Shown here one piece after another: positions 8,325 through 17,300 of a stretch of 64,000 bases of DNA. The notes below the pieces were generated by a model, which was not told the DNA's origin, did no database searches, and was given only the letters and a program-made list of their open reading frames with translations. The position numbers were made by a program, and so were the translations under genes. Every line of letters begins with the position of its first letter. Position 1 is the first letter of the stretch. Origin of the DNA: Hymenobacter algoricola (GTDB taxonomy: Bacteria; Bacteroidota; Bacteroidia; Cytophagales; Hymenobacteraceae); assembly GCF_039539525.1 (NCBI RefSeq), contig NZ_BAABDH010000106.1:1-64000 (forward strand), given 5' to 3'.

Positions 8325-9380
8325 ATGGAAAATAATTTGTCTGATTCCTTCCCTCAGGATCCTGCTGCTCCCGAGTCCGGTTTGGCCGCCCGGCCCGCCG
8401 ACCAGGCGGCGGCGCCTTTCACCCCCCGCGCTGACTTCAGTGTGCTCACGGCCAGCGCCGAGGCCATCCGCCGGGAGCTGGGCAAGGTCATTGTGGGGCA
8501 GCACGAGCTGGTTGAGCTGCTGCTGACCGCCATTCTGGCCGATGGACACGTGCTGCTGGAAGGCGTACCGGGCGTGGCCAAAACCCTCACGGCCAAGCTG
8601 CTGGCCCGCACCCTCAACGTGCCCTTCAGCCGCCTGCAGTTCACGCCCGACCTGATGCCCTCCGACGTGCTGGGCACCTCCATCTTCCGGCCCAACAAGG
8701 GGGATTTTGAGTTTCGGCCCGGTCCTATTTTCGCCAGCGTGGTGCTGATTGACGAAATAAACCGCGCCCCGGCCAAAACCCAGTCGGCCCTGTTTGAGGT
8801 GATGGAGGAGCGCCACATCACCCAGGACGGCACCACCTACGCCATGCAGGAGCCGTTTCTGGTGCTGGCCACCCAAAACCCGATTGAGCAGGAAGGTACC
8901 TACCGTTTGCCCGAAGCCCAGCTCGACCGGTTCCTGTTCAAGATTCACATTGGCTACCCAACCACGGAGGAGGAAGTAGCCATTCTGCAGGGCCACCACG
9001 CGGGCTTCGGCGGCACCCCGCTGGAAGTGGTGCAGCCGGTGCTCACGGCCGCCCAGATTGCCGGGCTCCGGCAGCTGGTGCGCCGGCAGCACGTAGAGCC
9101 CAAGCTGCTGGAATACATTGCCAAGCTGGTGGGCCAGACCCGGGCGCATAAGTCCCTGTACCTGGGCGCCTCGCCGCGGGCCTCGCTGGCGCTGCTCAAC
9201 GGCGCCAAAGCCCTGGCCGCCCTGCGCGGCCGCGACTTTGTGACGCCCGAAGACGTGCAGTACTTAGCCCCGGCCGTGCTGCGCCACCGCATTCTGCTCA
9301 CCCCGGAGCGCGAAATGGAAGGCACCACGACCGACGACGTGGTCAAGCAGATCATCCAGGCGGTTGAAGTGCCGCGGTAA
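8325..9380 (+). CDS. MoxR-family AAA+ ATPase
   Basis: 351 residues from ATG 8325; the frame opens at 8232, but the family begins only after MENNLSD. Walker A GVPGVAKT is at residues 80-87, Walker B VLIDEINR follows the FRPGPIFASV stretch, sensor 1 is LATQNPIEQEGTYRLPEAQLDRF, and the C-terminal lid carries SPRASLALL. MoxR ATPases act as chaperone-like remodelers that insert cofactors or mature partner complexes, usually with VWA/DUF58 proteins. The 159-bp leader is AT-richer than its surroundings, so a promoter internal to the cluster is possible. The DUF58 partner follows after nine bases. Confidence 0.93.
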   Translation: MENNLSDSFPQDPAAPESGLAARPADQAAAPFTPRADFSVLTASAEAIRRELGKVIVGQHELVELLLTAILADGHVLLEGVPGVAKTLTAKLLARTLNVPFSRLQFTPDLMPSDVLGTSIFRPNKGDFEFRPGPIFASVVLIDEINRAPAKTQSALFEVMEERHITQDGTTYAMQEPFLVLATQNPIEQEGTYRLPEAQLDRFLFKIHIGYPTTEEEVAILQGHHAGFGGTPLEVVQPVLTAAQIAGLRQLVRRQHVEPKLLEYIAKLVGQTRAHKSLYLGASPRASLALLNGAKALAALRGRDFVTPEDVQYLAPAVLRHRILLTPEREMEGTTTDDVVKQIIQAVEVPR

Positions 9381-9389
9381 GGACCGGCC

Positions 9390-10739
9390 ATGCGGAACCT
9401 CTTTCTGACCCGACGCTTCTTTCTGATCCTGGCGGCAATAGCCGGCGGGCTGCTGGTGAGCTTCTTCGTGCCGGTGCTGCTGCTGCCCCTGCAGCTGGGC
9501 GTGGCGCTGCTGGGCGTGCTGGCGCTGCTCGACGGGCTGCTGCTGTACGCCCCGGGCCGCCCCGGGCCCGGCAGCGTGCTGGGCCGGCGCGTGCTGGGCG
9601 AGAAGCTCGCCAACGGCAGCGACAACGACATTGCCATCTACCTCGAAAATACCTACCGCTTCCCGGTCCGCACCGAAACTATCGACGAGATTCCGCCCCA
9701 GTTTCAGCGGCGCGACGTGCTGTTCCGGGCCGCGCTGAAGGCGGGAGAAACCAGCATTATCCGCTACCAGCTGCGACCGGTGAAGCGCGGGGAGTACCAT
9801 TTCGGGGCGCTGAACGTGTTTGTAGCCTCGCCGCTGGGGCTGGTGCGCCGCCGCTTCCGCTACGGGCAGCAGCAGATGGTACCCGTGTACCCATCATTTC
9901 TGCAGATGCGGCAGTACGAGCTGCTGGCCATCAGCAACCGCCTCACGGAAGTGGGCGTGAAGCGCATCCGGCGGGTGGGCCGCAGCATGGAGTTTGAGCA
10001 GCTGCGCCCCTACGTGCCCGGCGACGACCCGCGCACCATCAACTGGCCGGCCTCGGCCCGCCGCAGCAGCGCCGGCGACGACACGCTCGTCGTCAACCAC
10101 TATCAGGATGAGCGCGCCCAGCAAGTGTACTGCCTCATCGACAAGGGCCGGGTGATGCGCATGCCGTTTGAGGGGCTCAGCCTGCTCGACTACGCCATCA
10201 ACGCCACGCTGGTGCTGAGCAACATTGCCATCCTCAAGCACGATAAAGCGGGCCTCATCACCTTTGCCGACCGGATAGGGGCCATAGTGCCCGCCGACCG
10301 GCGGGGGGGCCACATGCGGCGGCTGCTGGAAGTACTTTACAAGCAGCGCACGAAGTACCTGGAAACAGATTTTGAGCTGCTTTACACTAATGTCAAAGCC
10401 AAAATCCGGCAGCGCAGCCTGCTGATGCTGTTTACCAACTTCGAAACCCTGAACGGCCTGCAGCGCCAGCTGCCCTACCTGCGCCGGCTGGCCAAAGACC
10501 ATCTGCTGCTGGTGGTGTTCTTCGAAAATACCGAGCTGCGGGAGTTCCTCGATGCGCCGGCCACTACCACCCAGGATGTGTACAACCAGACCGTGGCCGA
10601 AAAATTTGCCCAGGAAAAGCGGCAGATTGTGCGGGAACTGCAGCGCTACGGCATCCACGCCCTGCTCACAGCACCCCAGGACCTGACGGTCAACGCCATC
10701 AACCGCTACCTCGAGTTCAAAGCCCGGGGGCTGATCTGA
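9390..10739 (+). CDS. DUF58 domain-containing protein (MoxR partner)
   Basis: 449 residues. Two adjacent N-terminal membrane segments (residues 8-50) are followed by a beta-rich region and the DUF58 core with GRSMEFEQLRPYVPGDDPRTINW near residues 204-226. The C-terminal half resembles a von Willebrand A-like fold but the classic DxSxS metal site is not obvious (the corresponding strand reads CLIDKGRVMRM). DUF58 proteins are near-universal neighbours of MoxR ATPases and are thought to be their partners or clients. Last gene of the cluster. Confidence 0.9.
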   Translation: MRNLFLTRRFFLILAAIAGGLLVSFFVPVLLLPLQLGVALLGVLALLDGLLLYAPGRPGPGSVLGRRVLGEKLANGSDNDIAIYLENTYRFPVRTETIDEIPPQFQRRDVLFRAALKAGETSIIRYQLRPVKRGEYHFGALNVFVASPLGLVRRRFRYGQQQMVPVYPSFLQMRQYELLAISNRLTEVGVKRIRRVGRSMEFEQLRPYVPGDDPRTINWPASARRSSAGDDTLVVNHYQDERAQQVYCLIDKGRVMRMPFEGLSLLDYAINATLVLSNIAILKHDKAGLITFADRIGAIVPADRRGGHMRRLLEVLYKQRTKYLETDFELLYTNVKAKIRQRSLLMLFTNFETLNGLQRQLPYLRRLAKDHLLLVVFFENTELREFLDAPATTTQDVYNQTVAEKFAQEKRQIVRELQRYGIHALLTAPQDLTVNAINRYLEFKARGLI

Positions 10740-11075
10740 AATCCGCCGAAGCCGCCGCCGCAAGGCCAGCTTCGGGCAATAACTTCGGGCGGAAGCGCAG
10801 GTGCTGGACTGCGTGGTGCCCGAAGCTGGCCGGCAGGGGCAGGTAGCCGCTCGAAGCATCCCGGCTGAGCGTAGCCGACCCCAGCAAAACAGATCCGGAC
10901 CCGACCAGCCCGGCGCGAAGGAAAATTCCCGGACCAAGCATTTTACCCCGCCGCCGCCACGAGCCGCACCGGGGTAAGGCGCGGGGTAAAAAAGCCTGAA
11001 TGGACAAGTTGTGGCCCTTCTTTCCGGGCTCGGCCCGGTCGTTGCTTATCTTTCGCCGGCCTTTCCCTTCCCGCT
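10740..11075. other. Gene-free interval with two inverted repeats
   Basis: 336 bases without a credible gene. It holds a perfect 15-bp inverted pair (10764-10778 and 10817-10831), an 11-bp inverted pair TTTTACCCCGC (10941-10951 and 10981-10991), and TATCTTTC at 11047-11054, a weak match to the TAnnTTTG -7 element 29 bases before the hexosaminidase start. Confidence 0.7.
10764..10831. repeat. Perfect 15-bp inverted repeat with 38-nt loop
   Basis: GGCCAGCTTCGGGCA at 10764 is exactly complementary to 10817-10831. The loop repeats CTTCGGGC directly (10783-10790). It is too long-looped for a standard terminator and lacks a T tract; it may be a small mobile or structural element. Confidence 0.7.
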
Positions 11076-13169
11076 ATGCCCCTATCCCGCCTGCTCACTG
11101 CCCTTCTGTTTGCCGTCCTGCTGCTGGGCCCGGGCCGCCAATTGGCTGTAGCCTTGCCCCTGGCCCCCGTGCCCGAAACCCGCAGCCTGCTGCCGGTACC
11201 CGCCGCGGTGCGCTGGGGCCAGGGCCGCTTTGCACTAAAGCAGCAGTGGCGGGTGCAGCTGCAAAGCCTGCAGCCCGACTCCGCCATCCAACCCGCCGTA
11301 GCCGAGCTAAGCCAGTGGCTGGGCCGCCAGAGCGCCGACCAGCGGCTAAAAACCGGGTTTGTCGGCGCCGGCGCCCCGGCCGACCTGATTATTCAGTACG
11401 GCCGGGCCGGCATCATCACCCGGGCCGATGAGGATGAGTCGTACAGCCTGCGGGTGACGCCGATGGGCATTTCCCTCACGGCCCCGACCAGCTTCGGGGT
11501 GCTGCGCGGCCTGGCCACCCTGCGCCAGCTGCTGACGGCCGACAAGAAAGCCCGGTATTTCCCCGAAGCCGACATCACCGACGCCCCCCGCTTCCCGTGG
11601 CGGGGCCTGCTCATCGACGTAGCCCGCCACTTCCAGCCCGTGCCCGTTATCAAGCGCAACCTCAACGCCATGGCGGCCGTGAAGCTCAACGTGCTGCACT
11701 GGCACCTCTCCGATGACCAGGGCTTCCGGGTGGAAAGCAAGGTGCTGCCCCGCCTGCACGCGGTAAGCGGGCAGTACTACACCCAGGCCCAGGTGCGCGA
11801 GGTGCTGCGCTATGCCGCCGCCCGCGGCATCCGGGTAGTGCCCGAGTTCGACGTGCCCGGCCACACCACGGCCTGGCTGGCGGCTTACCCCCAGCTGGCT
11901 TCCAACGACTCCGTTTACGCCCCGGCCCAAACCTGGCGCACCCTCAACATTGCCATGGACCCGACCCGGGAAACCACCTACCAGCTTATCGATGAGCTGC
12001 TGGGCGAGATGACGGCGCTGTTTCCCGACCCGTACTTCCACATCGGCGGCGACGAAAACGACGGCCGGCAGTGGCGGCGCAGTCCGCGCATCATGGCCTG
12101 GGCCAAGGAAAAGGGCTACCTCAAAGACAACGGCCAGCTCGACAAGCACGCCCTGCAAACCTACTTCAACCGCCGCGTGCTGGCCTCGGTGCAGAAGTAC
12201 GGCAAGATGATGGTTGGCTGGGACGAGATTCTGGGGCCGGGCCTGCCCACGGATGCCGTTATTCAGAGCTGGCGGGGCCGCAAAGGGCTGGCCGAAGCGG
12301 TGAAGGCCGGCCACCCCGCCTTACTGTCTCACGGCTACTACCTCGACCTGAACCATACCGCCGCCGCGTATTACCTCAACGACCCGCTGCCCGCCGACGC
12401 GGGCCTGACCGCCGCCCAGCAACGCCTGGTGCTGGGCGGCGAAGCCACCATGTGGGCCGAGTTTGCCGACAGCGTCATTCTCGACAGCCGCATCTGGCCC
12501 CGGGCCGCGGCCGTGGCCGAGCGGCTGTGGGCGCCGGCCGCCGTGCGCGACGTGCCGGATATGTACCGCCGGCTAGCCCTGGTGGCGCAGGAGCTGGAAA
12601 CGCTGGGCCTGCAGCACCGGCGCGCCCCCGAGCAGCTGCTGGCCACGATGGCCGCGGGTCGGAACGTGGCCCCGCTGCGCACCCTGGCGGGCGTGCTGGA
12701 GCCGGTGAAAGACTACAAGCGCCACTTCCAGGGCCTGTTTTATACGCCCCAGACGGCGCTTACCCGCCTCGTGGATGCCGCCCCGGCCGAGTCGGAGGAG
12801 GCCCGGCAGTTTGGGGTGGCCGTGGAGGCGCTGCTGGCCCGGCCGGCGGGCAAGGCGGCCCCGGCTGCTCTTATAGCGGTGCAGGCTCCGCTGCTGCGCT
12901 GGGCCGCCAACGACCAGCTGCTGCAGCCCCTGCTGACGACGGTTCCTTCCCTTACCGAATATGCGCCGCTTTCCGGGCGGCTCAGCGCGCTGGCCGGCCT
13001 GGGGCTGGAGCGGCTGCGGCAGCTGGAGACGGGGCTGCCGCCCTCGGCCGCGTGGCTGGCGGCAGCCCGCAAGCAGCTCGAAGCCGCCAAAGCACCCGCC
13101 GGGCAGGCCGAGCTGGCAGTGGTGCCGGCCTTGAGCCGCCTGCTGCTGACCGGAGCCCGCCCCGAATAA
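11076..13169 (+). CDS. Beta-N-acetylhexosaminidase (GH20 family)
   Basis: 697 residues with an N-terminal signal peptide (residues 1-25). A GH20b-like alpha/beta domain precedes the (beta/alpha)8 catalytic barrel. Family markers are RFPWRGLLIDVARHFQPV, LNVLHWHLSDDQGFR, VVPEFDVPGHT and the catalytic HIGGDE at residues 322-327, where Asp326-Glu327 are the polarising and acid/base residues; MVGWDEI and GGEATMWAE complete the active site. It should release terminal GlcNAc/GalNAc from chitin, peptidoglycan or glycan fragments, probably in the periplasm. The C-terminal 150 residues are an Ala/Leu-rich helical extension. Monocistronic, with a gap before the next gene. Confidence 0.93.
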   Translation: MPLSRLLTALLFAVLLLGPGRQLAVALPLAPVPETRSLLPVPAAVRWGQGRFALKQQWRVQLQSLQPDSAIQPAVAELSQWLGRQSADQRLKTGFVGAGAPADLIIQYGRAGIITRADEDESYSLRVTPMGISLTAPTSFGVLRGLATLRQLLTADKKARYFPEADITDAPRFPWRGLLIDVARHFQPVPVIKRNLNAMAAVKLNVLHWHLSDDQGFRVESKVLPRLHAVSGQYYTQAQVREVLRYAAARGIRVVPEFDVPGHTTAWLAAYPQLASNDSVYAPAQTWRTLNIAMDPTRETTYQLIDELLGEMTALFPDPYFHIGGDENDGRQWRRSPRIMAWAKEKGYLKDNGQLDKHALQTYFNRRVLASVQKYGKMMVGWDEILGPGLPTDAVIQSWRGRKGLAEAVKAGHPALLSHGYYLDLNHTAAAYYLNDPLPADAGLTAAQQRLVLGGEATMWAEFADSVILDSRIWPRAAAVAERLWAPAAVRDVPDMYRRLALVAQELETLGLQHRRAPEQLLATMAAGRNVAPLRTLAGVLEPVKDYKRHFQGLFYTPQTALTRLVDAAPAESEEARQFGVAVEALLARPAGKAAPAALIAVQAPLLRWAANDQLLQPLLTTVPSLTEYAPLSGRLSALAGLGLERLRQLETGLPPSAAWLAAARKQLEAAKAPAGQAELAVVPALSRLLLTGARPE

Positions 13170-13225
13170 TTATTGTCGGCGGAAAAATAGTCTGGCCCCG
13201 CTTTTATTCAGAAATTACGTCCATC

Positions 13226-13867
13226 ATGTTATACCAGGAGCATTTTGCGGGCGGCTCGCTCTTTCAGCGCAGCCTGTTTTCGACCAAGTCATTCACCATC
13301 ACCGACCACAAGGTCCAGGTTCGGGAGAAAAACCTGGCCGGGGAAAGAACCATGCTCGTGCCGTTCGAGGAAATCGGGCGCGACCGGCTGGTGAGTCTGC
13401 ACCGCAAGCCCGAGATGCTGGTGCTGGCCGCCCTGGTGCTGGGCGGCAGCCTGCTGGGCTTTTACGATGCCCTCAGCAGCGCGGGCGGCTCCGTGGAAGG
13501 CCCGCTGGAGTGCGTGGTGGCGGCGGTGGTGCTGGCGCTGAGCTTTTTCATAACCCAGCAGCGCACCCTGCGGCTGGTCAACGATGAGCAGAAAGGGCTG
13601 GTGCTGTTTCTGCCCATCAAGGGCGAAGCACCGGCGGCGGAGGAGTTTATCCGGGTGCTGCTCAAGAAGCGGGATCTGTACCTGCGCCAGCAGTACGGCC
13701 ACCTCAGCCACCTGCTCGACTACGACCTGCAGCTCAACCGCCTCACCTTCCTCTACAAGGCCAGCGTCATCAGCCAGGCCGAGTTCATGGCCCGCCGCGA
13801 GAAGCTCGACGCCCTGTTTCCGCAGAAGACCGATATGCCCTCGGGGTTTTCCTTCAGCCTGAATTAA
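13226..13867 (+). CDS. Small membrane protein of unknown function
   Basis: 213 residues from ATG 13226; the same frame is open back through the hexosaminidase gene but that part is out-of-frame shadow. Residues 1-60 are hydrophilic with basic patches, two membrane spans lie near 68-85 and 98-112, and the cytoplasmic tail contains a Leu-rich stretch (LYLRQQYGHLSHLLDYDLQ) and an FLYKASVISQAEFMARREKLDALF motif resembling SHOCT-like ends (short C-terminal helices in membrane proteins). No function can be assigned. Confidence 0.7.
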   Translation: MLYQEHFAGGSLFQRSLFSTKSFTITDHKVQVREKNLAGERTMLVPFEEIGRDRLVSLHRKPEMLVLAALVLGGSLLGFYDALSSAGGSVEGPLECVVAAVVLALSFFITQQRTLRLVNDEQKGLVLFLPIKGEAPAAEEFIRVLLKKRDLYLRQQYGHLSHLLDYDLQLNRLTFLYKASVISQAEFMARREKLDALFPQKTDMPSGFSFSLN

Positions 13868-13941
13868 AGCCCGAAGCCGGTTTCCGGTTTTTTTCCAGGA
13901 CGCTGCCTGCGCTGACATTTCCGGCTGTTGAGTCGGTGTAC

Positions 13942-13959
13942 AGACGCGTATTCGCGTCT
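13942..13959. repeat. Hairpin AGACGCG-TATT-CGCGTCT, possible dispersed repeat
   Basis: A perfect 7-bp stem with a four-base loop. GAGACGC occurs again at about 14000-14006 downstream. GACGCG...CGCGTC hairpins of this kind often recur between genes in related genomes; copy number cannot be checked here. Confidence 0.5.
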
Positions 13960-14088
13960 CGTCGTGGGCGCCGTAGCTACTATTGTCGCTCAACGGGGGA
14001 GACGCAGGTAGGCGGCTCTACCTCATTCTGACTGCTTGCCTGCCAGCTCAGACAGCTGCTGAAGCTTTCCGTGCTATGGCCTTATAGC

Positions 14089-14235
14089 CTGCAGAGCCTC
14101 GCGCACGGGCTGCAAAGCCTCCCGCACGGGCTGCAAAGCCTTGCGCACGGCCTGCAGAGCCTCGCGCACGGCCTGCAGAGCCTCCCGCACGGCCTGCAGA
14201 GCCTTGCGCAGGGCCTGCAGAGCTTCGCGCACGGC
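14089..14235 (-). repeat. 21-bp minisatellite (7 copies) with a heptad-coding minus frame
   Basis: Seven uninterrupted copies of a 21-bp unit (consensus on plus CTGCAGAGCCTCGCGCACGG plus one base). Read on the minus strand from a GTG at 14232 to a TAG ending at 14074, the array gives a 52-residue peptide of heptads AVREALQ, ending AIRP. Differences between copies are synonymous for Arg and Leu or conservative (V/L) or charge-swapping (E/K) in this frame, with A/P the only disruptive change. A TAA lies immediately before the GTG and there is no ATG, so expression as a gene is uncertain. Confidence 0.75.
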
Positions 14236-14322
14236 TTACCACGACGCGGCCACGGGTGCCCGAGCCCGGCGCAGGGCCGGCATCGGCTGCCGCCAGCGCG
14301 GCCACCTACCTGGGCAGGACCC

Positions 14323-17300
14323 CTAAAACAGCACCGATACCTGCATGCGGCCGGTGTGCACGGCGTTCAGGCCCTTGGCTTTGCGCCCGTCGTAGGCCAC
14401 GCTCACGTTGAGGCCGTTGCTGAGGCGCTGCTCCAGGTTCATATTCCAGGTGAAGTTGCTGCCGGGGCGCAGAGCGTTCAGGATTTCCAGCCCCACCAGC
14501 GTCGACTGCGCCTCTTCCCGATTGAGGCCCACCCGCACGTAGTGAATACCGGTCGTCACGGTGCGCTTGCTGACCTGGCTCAGGCGGGTGTCGAGGCCCA
14601 GCTCGTCGAAGGTGCCGTGTACGCCCTGGCCGGGGCCCTCCCGGGTGTTGAGCTTGCTGGTGCGCAGGTAGGTGCCGGTAAAGCGCAGGGACGTGTTGGG
14701 CTGGTAGCTCACCTCCGGCGCCACCTCGTAGATCAGCAGGCTGAAGTCGCGGGAGGCCTGCCCGCCGGGCAGGTTGGCCAGGTAGTTGGAAAAGCTGGCC
14801 CGCACGTTGCGCGAGGCCGTGAGGCGGCCGGTGAAGCTCTGGGCCAGGGTGCGCCGCAGCAGCAGCTGCTGGCTGGCCAGGTTGCGGGTGTCGGTGCCGT
14901 TGGTGAGCAGCACCTTCTGCTGGGTCTGCTGCACGGTAAACTCGGCCCCGAAAATCGGGTTCGACCGGTTGAAGTAGAGCGTATTGCGCAGCAGCTTGTT
15001 CAACGACAGCAGCAGCTGGTCGTCGGTCTGGAAGGCAAACGGGTTCAGGCGGGAGCCGAGCGCGGTGTCGGTGGTGCGGCGGTCCAGGGTGACGGTGGTC
15101 AGGGCCGAAAAGCGCGCCACCAGTGCCAGCAGCCCTTCGGCCTCACGCCACTGCCGCGGGGCGCTGACGGTGAGGCGGTAGCTGAAGCGGTTGGCAAAAG
15201 CCGTGATATAGTCGTCGGTGGGCAGGTACACCTTGATGTGGGTGCGGTACTGCGCGTCGGGGGTCTGGGCCTCGAAGAACTCCTCTTTGTCCTGGCGCTG
15301 GTTGTTGTTGGCGTCGCCGCCGTAGTAGTGGGTGCCCTGCCCGTTGCCCGCCGGGATGAAGGCGAAGTCGCGCCGGGGCTCCCGGCCGGTGGCAATGCTG
15401 TAGCTGAGCTCCGAGCGCAGCACGTTCTGAAAAAAGGTGGCGTTCCAGTCGATTTTGCTGAGCACCGTGCGCTGGCGCACACTGTCGCGGGCGGCCAGGT
15501 CGCGGTAGGAAGCCAGCACGTTCAGATCCTGGTTGCGGCCCAGGCGGCTGGTAAAGGCGCCCTGCCAGGTCTGGGCGCGGCCCCGCTCGCGCAGCTCGTT
15601 GAGCTGGGGCGTCGGCGTCTGGTCGCGGCGGTAGGTGTAGTCGAGGCGGAAGCGGGTTTTGGCGCTGTCGCGGCTTTGCAGGAAAAAGGCGTGCTCGTCG
15701 TAGTAGTTGGCCGAAGTCAGCGAGTCGCCGCCCGGCAGCGCCACGCGGTTCTTGTCGAAGCGGTAGGCGTAGCCGGGCACCACGGGGCCGCGCACGTAGC
15801 GGGCGGTGGCCTCGCCCCGGGCCCAGTCGGAGTGGCGGCGGCCGGCTTCGGAGCTGAGCAGAAACAGCCCGCTGCGCACCTCCAGGTCCCCGATTTTGCG
15901 GGCTACGTCAATCCAGTGCTGCACCCCGTCCACCTCCCCGGCCCGGTAGCGGCGGCTGAGGCGGTAGTTGACGTTGTTGTTGAAATCCCGGGCCACGCCC
16001 ACCGAGAAGTTCAGGATGTTGTCTTCGCGGGACGTGCGCAGCCCGGTGGTACCCTGCGCACTGCTGGTCGTGCTCCAGTTGCGGTCAAACTCCACGTCCC
16101 GGTACCGGTCGATGGGCGAAAACCGGCTGCTGGTGTACTCGTAGTCGAGGGTGCTGCGCAGCTTGTAGCCCCGCAGCACGGGCAGCGCCAGGGGCCGGTC
16201 GAGCACGGCGTAGCCCACCCGAAACGCCTGCCCCTTGTCGGTGGCCGCCGAAAACCGGTTCAGGTCCAGCTGCGACGAGGCCAGATCCACAAACACCGTC
16301 GCCGTGGAATCGACGCGGTAGCTGGTGCCGACGGCGGTCAGCTGCTTCTGCAGGGGCGTGGGTATCACCCGCTCGGCCAGGTAGCTGCCCCGGCCGGGGC
16401 CGGCGTACTGAAACACCCGGCCGTTGGCGTTGGCATTCTGGCTGCTCAGGCTGTAGTCGCCCAGGCCGCTGCCCACCTGGGTGAAGCGCACGTCGTAGAC
16501 GTTGGTCGTGTCGGTGGGCGGATACACGAACGTGACCACCGGCAGGCCGGTCGCGGGGTCGAGGATGATGGCCTGGTTGTACTGCACTTCCTGGCGGTTG
16601 TAGTCGCGGCGCACGCCGCCGGGCAGGCGCAGCTGGCTCACGTTGTCGGTGAGCTTGCGCAGCGTGTCGCGCTCGGTGGGCGTCAGCGTGAGGTTGGGCG
16701 AGTTGTCGGGGTTGTCGGCTTCGCGGTAGTAGTTGGCCCGCACGCTGAGCTTGCCCAGCTCCTGGTAGTGGCTCAGGTGGGTCAGGGAGCGGGAGTAGTT
16801 GAAGTCGGAGTACTCAAAATCGACCTTGATGCGCGAGTTGCGGGTAATCAGGTGACGGGGCGAAAAGGTTACCTCGGCCTGGTTGTAGTCAATGACGTAG
16901 TCGAAGTCGAAGCCCCGGGTCATCAGCCGGCCGTCGAGGAACACCCGCTCGGAGTTGGCCAGCACGATGATGAACTGCTCGCCGTTGGGGCCGCGCAGGC
17001 GGTAGGGACCCTGCACGTTTTCGATGGGGGCAAGGTCGAGCGAGGCAAACTTGCCCTTGGCTACGCCCGCCGCCGCCACAGTGCTGCTGCGCCGCCCGGG
17101 CCGCCCCAGGTTCACCTCGCCGGCGGCGCCCTGCACGTTTTTGTAGAAGCGCAGAAAGTAATCGGGCTTGTTGCGCAGCACCACGTCGCCGGCCGTCAGG
17201 TTCCAGCTGGGGTGGCTCAGGGTGATGTAGATCCGGTCAAACTCCTGAAGCTGCTGGGTGTTGCCCTCGGGCTGAAACGGCACGTTCTGGTCGGAAATGG

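Noticed and set aside
12071..13225. Upstream part of the plus frame that ends with the small membrane protein at 13867
   Set aside because: This portion is an alternative frame of the hexosaminidase, Arg/Gly/Pro-rich; the true gene begins at ATG 13226.
14089..14235. CRISPR-like regular repeats
   Set aside because: The units are directly adjacent with no unique spacers, and no cas gene is nearby.
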